NCBI GenBank assembly: GCA_023230265.1
Contig: JALNXR010000128.1
Span: forward strand, 1 to 6,299
Origin: Bacteroidales bacterium
GTDB taxonomy: Bacteria; Bacteroidota; Bacteroidia; Bacteroidales; UBA932
Direction of reading: 5' to 3'
DNA length: 6,299 nucleotides
A program made the position numbers and the translations under genes. Numbering within the stretch: position 1 is the stretch's first letter; every line of letters starts with the position of its first letter. Below are positions 1 to 4,824 of the stretch, in pieces. The notes under the pieces are model-generated. The model searched no databases and had not been told where the DNA came from. It saw only the letters and a program-made list of their open reading frames with translations.

Positions 1-123
1 CTCTCCCTTACAAAAAAGGATTGGCAAATGATGGAGAGGGACAAATTTGAAGAGATCTTAAGGGACTCTCCCCTTAAAAGAGCCGGATATGAAAAGATCA
101 TGGACAACCTGGAGGGACTCTGA
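1..123 (+). CDS. queG: tRNA epoxyqueuosine reductase QueG, C-terminal end (partial)
   Basis: The plus strand is open from the first base in frame 1 and stops at TGA 121-123, giving 40 residues that begin LSLTKKDWQ and end IMDNLEGL. The pattern 'L T K x D W ... F xx I xx x S P L K R A G Y xx I xx N' matches the extreme C-terminus of QueG, where a short helical tail ends in an S-x-(V/L/I)-K-R-x-x-(Y/F) motif followed by a basic or Asn-containing helix. QueG is a cytosolic cobalamin- and 4Fe-4S-dependent enzyme that reduces epoxyqueuosine to queuosine in the anticodon wobble position of tRNAs for Tyr, His, Asp and Asn. The catalytic and iron-sulfur domains lie outside the window, so this call rests on the tail alone. 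The next gene begins 30 bp downstream on the same strand, so co-transcription is likely. Confidence 0.72.
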   Translation, partial: LSLTKKDWQMMERDKFEEILRDSPLKRAGYEKIMDNLEGL

Positions 124-153
124 AATAATGCAAAAGCTTATTTAAGTATATAA

Positions 154-1125
154 ATGATTAACCAACAAGATAACGGCATGGATCTGCAAACCATAGTCAG
201 CTGTAGTGAATCACCTCATAAAATATCCTACAGGGACAAAATATTATTTACCGGATCCTGTTTTGCCTCAGAGATAGGCAATATTATGAAAAGGCTCCGT
301 TTTATGGCTGAGGTTACCCCATTTGGACCGATGTACAATCCTGTCTCGGTGGTTCAGACCATAGAGAGAATTGAGAGCGGCACCCCTTTTAACGAGGGTG
401 ATCTCTTAATTCAGGAGGATGTATGCAAGAGCATCTTTGTCAGCAGTGAATACTCTGCACCCAGCCCGGAAGAGTTTCTCACCCAAAACAACAATATGCT
501 TTTAAAGCTTTCCAGGCACTATAGGGACTCTGCCTGGATAGTTGTAACATTAGGTACAAACCGTATCTATACAGAAAAGAGGAGCGGCAGAGTGGCTGCC
601 AATTGTCATAAACTGCCTTCTGACCACTTTTTAAAAAGCGAACTTACAATTAATCAGATTTACTCCCTTTTTGAACCGGTTATTAAGCGGTCAAAGGGAA
701 AAAAATGGATATTCACGGTTAGTCCTGTAAGGCACTGGAAAGACGGCGCGCACGAAAACCAGCTCAGCAAGGCAACCCTTTTGCTCGCGGTGGATATGTT
801 ACAGAAAAAAAATGAAAATGTATATTATTTCCCTGCATATGAGATAATGATGGATCAGCTGAGAGATTACAGATTTTATGCCGGGGATATGATTCATCCC
901 TCTCATCAGGCTGTAGAGTATATATGGGAAAGATTCCGGGAAGTATATGCAGACTCTTCTGAAGAGGACCTTTTAAAAAATGTAAGAAAACTAAATGCCA
1001 TGGAGGATCACAGGCCTGTGTTTCCTTACAGCCGGGAGTACTTAAAGTTTGAAAATGAGATGAGATCTCTCAGAAAAAAGATAGAGGATAAATTGTATAA
1101 ATATACAAAAGATCACAATTTATAA
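154..1125 (+). CDS. GSCFA-domain protein, SGNH-hydrolase-like, function unknown
   Basis: This 323-residue protein carries the motif that names the GSCFA family, G34-S-C-F-A38. Family knowledge places GSCFA in the SGNH/GDSL hydrolase clan, and the expected blocks are visible: the putative nucleophile S35 in GSCFA, a TLGTN block at 132-136 (the Gly and Asn of the oxyanion hole), and D245-M-I-H248-P-S near the C-terminus (the usual Asp-x-x-His). A further conserved block, TVSPVRHWKDG, starts at 188. No signal peptide or membrane segment is seen, so a cytosolic location is inferred. The C-terminal ~30 residues are charged and helical. The start is uncertain. ATG 154 gives the longest frame, but ATG 178 (Met9, MDLQTIV) lines up better with the usual family N-terminus, and neither has a Shine-Dalgarno sequence. 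The substrate is unknown. The gene probably shares a transcript with the upstream queG. Confidence 0.88.
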   Translation: MINQQDNGMDLQTIVSCSESPHKISYRDKILFTGSCFASEIGNIMKRLRFMAEVTPFGPMYNPVSVVQTIERIESGTPFNEGDLLIQEDVCKSIFVSSEYSAPSPEEFLTQNNNMLLKLSRHYRDSAWIVVTLGTNRIYTEKRSGRVAANCHKLPSDHFLKSELTINQIYSLFEPVIKRSKGKKWIFTVSPVRHWKDGAHENQLSKATLLLAVDMLQKKNENVYYFPAYEIMMDQLRDYRFYAGDMIHPSHQAVEYIWERFREVYADSSEEDLLKNVRKLNAMEDHRPVFPYSREYLKFENEMRSLRKKIEDKLYKYTKDHNL

Positions 1126-1196
1126 CTAATAAATGTTTGTGTTTTGTTAATATTTTCTTTTATGACTGTTTCTCAGGATATAAAAGATTGTTTTTT

Positions 1197-1228
1197 ATTG
1201 TTTTTTAGAAATAATGATTTTATATTTG
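1197..1228 (+). promoter_or_regulatory. Bacteroidota-type promoter of hup
   Basis: TATATTTG at 1221-1228 is an exact match to the -7 consensus TAnnTTTG of the primary sigma factor of Bacteroidota. ATTG at 1197-1200 matches three of four bases of the -33 element TTTG, with a 20-nt spacer, inside the usual 19-21 range. The flanks are T-rich. Transcription would start roughly at 1233-1237, giving a leader of about 35-40 nt before the hup ATG at 1273. The elements were read directly; the start site is inferred. Confidence 0.72.
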
Positions 1229-1272
1229 CATTAAGGAAAAAAACAGGAAACTCAATACCTAACAACTAAATT

Positions 1273-1545
1273 ATGAATAAAGCAGAATTGATATCGGCAA
1301 TTGCCGGTAAGGCAAATTTAACAAAAGCAGATGCCAGAAAAGCTCTAAACGCTTTCATTGGTGCAGCTGGTGAAACCATGAAGAAGGGTGAAAGACTTAC
1401 TTTGGTTGGATTCGGCTCTTTTTCAGTAGCTAAGAGAAGTGCCAGAGATGGCAGAAACCCAAGGACAGGTAAGAAGATTAAAATTGCTGCTAAAAAAGTA
1501 GTAAGATTTAAACCCGGAGCTGAGCTCACTAAGATGGTCAAATAG
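1273..1545 (+). CDS. hup: HU-family nucleoid DNA-binding protein
   Basis: This is a complete 90-residue protein, the standard HU length. Residues 1-40 form the helical dimerisation part (MNKAELISAIA... through MKKGERL). Residues 41-90 hold the beta-saddle and arms: LVGFGSF at 44-50, then the DNA-binding arm signature A-R-D-G-R-N-P-R-T-G at 57-66, with the intercalating proline at P63, and the closing VRFKPG...L at 77-85. HU binds DNA with little sequence specificity as a dimer, bending and compacting the chromosome. The single-proline arm and 90-residue length fit HU better than the longer IHF subunits. A family-typical promoter lies upstream and a strong terminator downstream, so the gene is probably monocistronic and highly expressed. 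There is no Shine-Dalgarno sequence; the region just before ATG is A-rich (CTAACAACTAAATT), as is usual for Bacteroidota. Confidence 0.97.
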   Translation: MNKAELISAIAGKANLTKADARKALNAFIGAAGETMKKGERLTLVGFGSFSVAKRSARDGRNPRTGKKIKIAAKKVVRFKPGAELTKMVK

Positions 1546-1561
1546 GCTCTGCATGATTTTT

Positions 1562-1591
1562 AAAAGGCTGCCGTGAGGCAGCTTTTTTTTT
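1562..1591 (+). terminator. Intrinsic terminator of hup, possibly shared with the convergent operon
   Basis: The inverted repeat GCTGCC (1567-1572), loop GTGA (a GNRA tetraloop), GGCAGC (1577-1582) forms a 6-bp GC-rich stem. It is followed by nine Ts (1583-1591) and preceded by AAAAG, which can extend the stem by pairing with the first Ts. It lies 16 bp after the hup stop. Read on the minus strand the same hairpin is followed by a shorter T run (CTTTTA), so it may also weakly terminate the alaS-lpt-fmt-thiN transcript, whose last gene ends at 1632. Confidence 0.9.
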
Positions 1592-1631
1592 GTCTGGAAC
1601 TCCTGGTTCAGGTCTGGATTACATACAAAGT

Positions 1632-2267
1632 TCAGGTATAGAGTACAAAAACTATTACAATTCCACCGTTTATATCGAGTTCAACCTGCCCGGTCAGGGC
1701 TTCGTTCAGGGTCCCTTTCCACCAGTTATCAAACACTACCTCTTTTAGAGGGTATTTCAGTCCCCTTGATTCAATTTTAACACTCTCCCCTATACCAAAG
1801 AGGGATATCTGGGTTCCGGGTGGAATTCTCAGGCTGCAGTCTTTTGTGTATGGAGTGAAGTAGCCCCAATCTGTATACATGGTAATGGGAATGTCACTTT
1901 TTTTTGCATATTCTGCCAGCAGGGAGATATTCCCCAGAGTGTGGTCCTCTCTTCTGCCTGTGGCTCCGGCTATGGCTATGGATCCGGGATTGAGTGCAAG
2001 AGAGTAATTAAAGGATTTTGTAAGGTCATTGCTCTCCTGGTCAGGATCCTTGTGTATTATCGGACTGTATTTCTCCATTCTCTCACTATCCAGAGAATCC
2101 ATATCGCCCACAATTGCATCGGCATGCCTGCCGATTCCCTCCAGGTGTCTTATGGCGCCGTCGCAGCAAACCACAATATCAGCATCCCTGATAATGCGCA
2201 GGGGAACAGGATGGGAGGGAAACTCACCATCTGCCACAATTACCAGTTTTCTTCCGTTACCTTTCAT
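1632..2267 (-). CDS. thiN: Thiamine pyrophosphokinase
   Basis: This 211-residue cytosolic enzyme transfers pyrophosphate from ATP to thiamine, making the cofactor thiamine diphosphate. The family motifs appear in order: ADGEFP at 12-17, CDGA at 35-38, GDMDS at 54-58 (acidic, metal and phosphate binding), D-P-D-Q-E-S-N-D-L-T-K at 74-84, and the GATG...DHTLGN block at 101-113. The C-terminal beta-rich thiamine-binding domain (about 130-211) contains RGLKYPL at 168-174 and WWKGTLNE at 182-189, a form I associate with Bacteroidota enzymes. The length is typical. The ATG start at 2267 is the only good one: the first strand (KLVIVADGEFP) begins six residues later. No Shine-Dalgarno sequence is seen before it. 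It is the last gene of the minus-strand unit, 53 bp after fmt. No thiamine-diphosphate riboswitch is visible in that gap, so it is probably expressed with the housekeeping genes upstream and not thiamine-controlled from here. Confidence 0.93.
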   Translation of the reverse strand: MKGNGRKLVIVADGEFPSHPVPLRIIRDADIVVCCDGAIRHLEGIGRHADAIVGDMDSLDSERMEKYSPIIHKDPDQESNDLTKSFNYSLALNPGSIAIAGATGRREDHTLGNISLLAEYAKKSDIPITMYTDWGYFTPYTKDCSLRIPPGTQISLFGIGESVKIESRGLKYPLKEVVFDNWWKGTLNEALTGQVELDINGGIVIVFVLYT

Positions 2268-2320
2268 TTTCTTTTTATTGACCAGTATCAGATCACTATC
2301 TGTTTATATATCCGGAAAAC

Positions 2321-3283
2321 TTAAATAAAACAGGATTGTTCTGTGTTTCTGAATCCCCTGAGAAACTCCCCGGCGGAGATCCGTCTCTTGCCCGCCACCT
2401 GCAACTCTTTAATCTCTATGTAGATATCAGAACAGGCTGCCAATAGTTTACTCCCGTTTTCAATCATAAGAGTTCCCGGCTTTCCGTTGGATTTGAGCTC
2501 TGTGACATTGCATTTGAAAATCTTTAAATCACAGCTGAAGTCCCCTCTTTTTACCGTGGTGTAGGCTCCGGGCCATGGACTAAGTCCCCTGACAAGGTTT
2601 TTTATGCTCTCCCCGGTAGCATTCCAGTCAATTTTTCCTCTCTCCTTTGTGAGTTTTGGAGCCTGGGGAAGATCTTCTGTGCCGGTAAAAAATCCTGACT
2701 GTTTTACGGGAATTACTTTCCTGTGGATAATAGCTTCTGTTGTTTTTAAAACTAGTGCAGCTCCGGCCTCTGCAAGTTTATCGTGAAGGGAGCCGAAATC
2801 ATCCTCCGGATCTACAGGACACTCCTGCTGAAACAGTATGTCACCTGTGTCTATCTCCTTGTTGAGCATAAAGGTTGTAACCCCTGTGACACTCTCTCCG
2901 TTGATAATTGCATAGTTTATCGGTGCAGCACCCCTGTAACGGGGCAGGAGGGAGGCATGGAGATTGAAAGTTCCCAGCGGAGGCATGGACCAGACAATCT
3001 CCGGAAGCATCCGGAAAGCTACCACTATGAACAGGTCTGCATGGTATGAGGCCAGATCTCGTATAAACTCAGGATCTTTTAGAGATAAGGGCTGGAGGAG
3101 CGGGAGATTGTTCTCCAGAGCAAACTCTTTTATTTCGCAGCACTTGACCGCCAGACCTCTTCCGCAGGGTTTGTCAGGCGCAGTCACCACAGCCACAATC
3201 TCATAATTCTCCTCCAGCAACCTGCGGAGCGGGACCACTGCAAAGGAGGGGGTTCCCATATATACTATTCTGGTCTTTTTCAT
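2321..3283 (-). CDS. fmt: Methionyl-tRNA formyltransferase
   Basis: Fmt transfers a formyl group from 10-formyltetrahydrofolate to the amino group of Met on initiator tRNA, allowing bacterial translation initiation. The 320-residue length fits the family. The N-terminal Rossmann-type formyltransferase domain (about 1-205) shows MGTPSFAV at 9-16, DKPCGRG at 37-43, and FNLHASLLPRYRGAAPI at 106-122. The catalytic residues N107, H109 and D145 (in DTGDI, 145-149) are all present. The C-terminal OB-like tRNA-binding domain begins near APK (208-210) and IDW (218-220), with the typical RGLSPWPGA at 232-240. One oddity is that the stretch after GRG, usually ending P-S-P-V-K, reads K-C-C-E-I-K (47-52) here. 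The ATG at 3283 is followed at once by KKTRIVYMG, the expected N-terminus. The sequence AGAGG abuts the ATG with no spacer, and the leader is a purine-only microsatellite. Confidence 0.96.
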   Translation of the reverse strand: MKKTRIVYMGTPSFAVVPLRRLLEENYEIVAVVTAPDKPCGRGLAVKCCEIKEFALENNLPLLQPLSLKDPEFIRDLASYHADLFIVVAFRMLPEIVWSMPPLGTFNLHASLLPRYRGAAPINYAIINGESVTGVTTFMLNKEIDTGDILFQQECPVDPEDDFGSLHDKLAEAGAALVLKTTEAIIHRKVIPVKQSGFFTGTEDLPQAPKLTKERGKIDWNATGESIKNLVRGLSPWPGAYTTVKRGDFSCDLKIFKCNVTELKSNGKPGTLMIENGSKLLAACSDIYIEIKELQVAGKRRISAGEFLRGFRNTEQSCFI

Positions 3284-3316
3284 CCTCTATTCTGAATCTT
3301 CTCTTATTCTCTTTCT

Positions 3317-3354
3317 TCTTCTCTTCTCTTCTCTTCTCTTCTCTTCTCTTCTCT
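3317..3354. repeat. Pentanucleotide microsatellite (CTCTT)n in the fmt leader
   Basis: Six perfect CTCTT units fill 3321-3350, and period-5 identity extends over 3317-3354, about 7.6 units. The repeat sits inside an uninterrupted pyrimidine run on the plus strand at 3307-3359 (53 nt). In the minus-strand mRNA this is an all-purine AAGAG array between the permease stop codon (3360-3358) and the fmt start (3283). CTCTT reversed is a rotation of itself, so the tract is also a mirror repeat. Changes in unit number would alter leader length in 5-nt steps and leave both proteins unchanged. Confidence 0.95.
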
Positions 3355-3357
3355 CTC

Positions 3358-4812
3358 TTATAACTTCTTCTTTCTGATTTTTCCGGGATTAAACAGATTT
3401 TTAAATATGTTCCTGAAAAATATCAGGTAGGTCTCTGCGTTAAACAGGGATGAATCCCTTGTGGATTTCCAGGTGAGATAGACACCTATCGGGAATAAAA
3501 CAGCAGTGGAGATTAAAGTTCCCATCGCAGGGGAGATCACTCCGTCTGTTGCCAGCTTTTTACCGCTAATATCTATTACCCAATATATTACAAAGAAGAA
3601 CATTGATACTACAACAGGTGTCCCCAGCCCTCCTTTTCTGATAATTGCTCCAAGAGGAGCGCCTATAAAGAAAAAAATCAGGCAGGCGATGGAGAGGGTG
3701 AATTTCCGGACTCTTTCGACCCTTATCTTTCTGAGCGGTCTTGCATAGTTCCCTTCGTCCATAACATAGCTGTCCAGAAGGGTCGTTGTATTTATCAGGT
3801 TAACAGTGGCTCCCTCAGCAACCTCCATCTCCTTGTAGGCAGAGTCAAAGTTTAGCAGGGTATCCAGTGGAAAGCAGGCTGATAATTTTTTGTATACAGA
3901 GGTGTCAAACTGCCTGGGATACATAAATCCCCCCGAGAACAGAATACTCTTGAGCTGGCTCTCCTTAATCTGTGAATAGACAGAATCTATAGAGTCCCTG
4001 GCATGATTAAGCTGTCCGAGATTCTGTGACATCACCTCATTGCTGAAGCGAGAGGCATCGGACCGTTTAAAGGCATAATTATCCAGGGATATTATAATGG
4101 ACTCCTTTTTGAAGCCGATTTTTTGCAATGGATATGTAGTATCGGAGGGACTTCTTGCAGGCTCTTCATACGAGAAACCGTCATAGAGGTTGAATATCAG
4201 GTTGCGTTTATCCTCGGTAAGCTTGATTGAACCGGAGTCTGCAAGGGTCAGGCTGCTGTTTCCCCTTCTCTCGGTATGGTTATAGACCATTACCCCGTAT
4301 ATGGCTCCTGTATTTTCATCCCTGCTTTTTATCCTGATTGTGTACCCCTCGATTCCGTTGTAGAATATTCCGGTGGGTATCCGTATCTCCTCCCTGGTTT
4401 TACTGATATCGTCCCTGAGCGCATAAATATTATTATATGCCACGGGAATAAGGTTGTTTGAGGCAAAGAATGCAGCTATGCTGATAAATACCGATACAAA
4501 TATCAGGGGAGTTATTATTCTGGGAAGGGAAATCCCGGCGGCCTTCATTGCAAGAAGTTCGTTGTTCTCCCCAAAGGCTCCCATGGTCATAATCGATGAG
4601 AAGAGTGTGGAGATGGGCAGAACAAGGGGTATCAGAGTAGCCGCACCCCATCCGAGAAATTCGGCGATCACTCCAAATCCCAGACCTTTGCCCACCAGTT
4701 CGTCTATGTAGAGCCACAGGAACTGGAGAAGCAGGGCGAATGTCACCAGCAGAAAGGTGAGAACAAATGGCCCCAGAAAGGACTTAAGTATCAGGATGTC
4801 AATTTTTTTCAC
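3358..4812 (-). CDS. LptF/LptG-family (YjgP/YjgQ) lipopolysaccharide export permease
   Basis: This 484-residue inner-membrane protein belongs to the permease family that works with the ATPase LptB to pull LPS from the inner membrane and pass it to LptC/LptA. Six membrane segments are visible in the family arrangement: about 11-35, 56-79, 99-121, then after a large periplasmic domain about 370-390, 398-416 and 428-448. The cytoplasmic coupling signature G-E-N-N-E-L-L-A-M-K-A-A-G-I-S is at 81-95, and the second signature FFIGAPLGAIIRKGG is at 381-395. The protein is about 120 residues longer than E. coli LptF or LptG. The extra length lies mainly between about 250 and 360, a polar helical insert in the periplasmic part, plus a basic C-terminal tail ending RKKKL. 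The sequence does not decide between LptF and LptG. The start is GTG at 4812, 12 bp after the alaS stop, so translation is probably coupled. Confidence 0.92.
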   Translation of the reverse strand: MKKIDILILKSFLGPFVLTFLLVTFALLLQFLWLYIDELVGKGLGFGVIAEFLGWGAATLIPLVLPISTLFSSIMTMGAFGENNELLAMKAAGISLPRIITPLIFVSVFISIAAFFASNNLIPVAYNNIYALRDDISKTREEIRIPTGIFYNGIEGYTIRIKSRDENTGAIYGVMVYNHTERRGNSSLTLADSGSIKLTEDKRNLIFNLYDGFSYEEPARSPSDTTYPLQKIGFKKESIIISLDNYAFKRSDASRFSNEVMSQNLGQLNHARDSIDSVYSQIKESQLKSILFSGGFMYPRQFDTSVYKKLSACFPLDTLLNFDSAYKEMEVAEGATVNLINTTTLLDSYVMDEGNYARPLRKIRVERVRKFTLSIACLIFFFIGAPLGAIIRKGGLGTPVVVSMFFFVIYWVIDISGKKLATDGVISPAMGTLISTAVLFPIGVYLTWKSTRDSSLFNAETYLIFFRNIFKNLFNPGKIRKKKL

Positions 4813-4818
4813 AAATTA

Positions 4819-4824
4819 CCCTCT
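4819..4824 (-). promoter_or_regulatory. Shine-Dalgarno-like site for the LptF/G-family gene
   Basis: On the minus strand AGAGGG lies directly after the alaS TAG stop and 6 nt before the GTG at 4812-4810. Among the complete genes here this is the only start with a purine-rich site at a normal ribosome-binding distance. It supports the GTG as the true start, where no ATG is available in the 12-bp gap. Confidence 0.6.

Noticed and set aside
1118..1134. AT-only inverted repeat ATTTAT...ATAAAT overlapping the GSCFA stop codon, followed by T-rich sequence, as a possible terminator
   Set aside because: The 6-bp stem has no GC pairs and no clean T run directly follows it. In sequence this AT-rich such a repeat is expected by chance.
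1266..1541. Minus-strand hydrophobic open frame of 91 codons opposite hup
   Set aside because: It mirrors the hup gene almost end to end. The hydrophobic look comes from complementing Lys- and Ala-rich codons of HU.
1594..1611. Imperfect inverted repeat CTGgAAC-TCCTG-GTTCAG after the hup terminator, and a direct repeat GTTCAGGT at 1606 and 1630
   Set aside because: The stem is only six base pairs with a bulge and has no T run on either side. The direct repeat is eight bases and partly inside the end of thiN. Neither exceeds chance.
2268..2320. Thiamine diphosphate riboswitch or separate promoter before thiN
   Set aside because: The gap is only 53 nt, too short for the riboswitch. It lacks the conserved CTGAGA-type core and shows no TAnnTTTG element.
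1941..2328. Two plus-strand open frames of 127 and 99 codons
   Set aside because: Both are antisense to thiN, run slightly past its start, and show no protein-family features. The thiamine pyrophosphokinase motifs settle the coding strand.
3317..3354. Repeat array as a CRISPR or eukaryotic satellite contamination (AAGAG satellites occur in insects)
   Set aside because: There are no spacers between units, and the tract is embedded cleanly between two bacterial genes of one operon.
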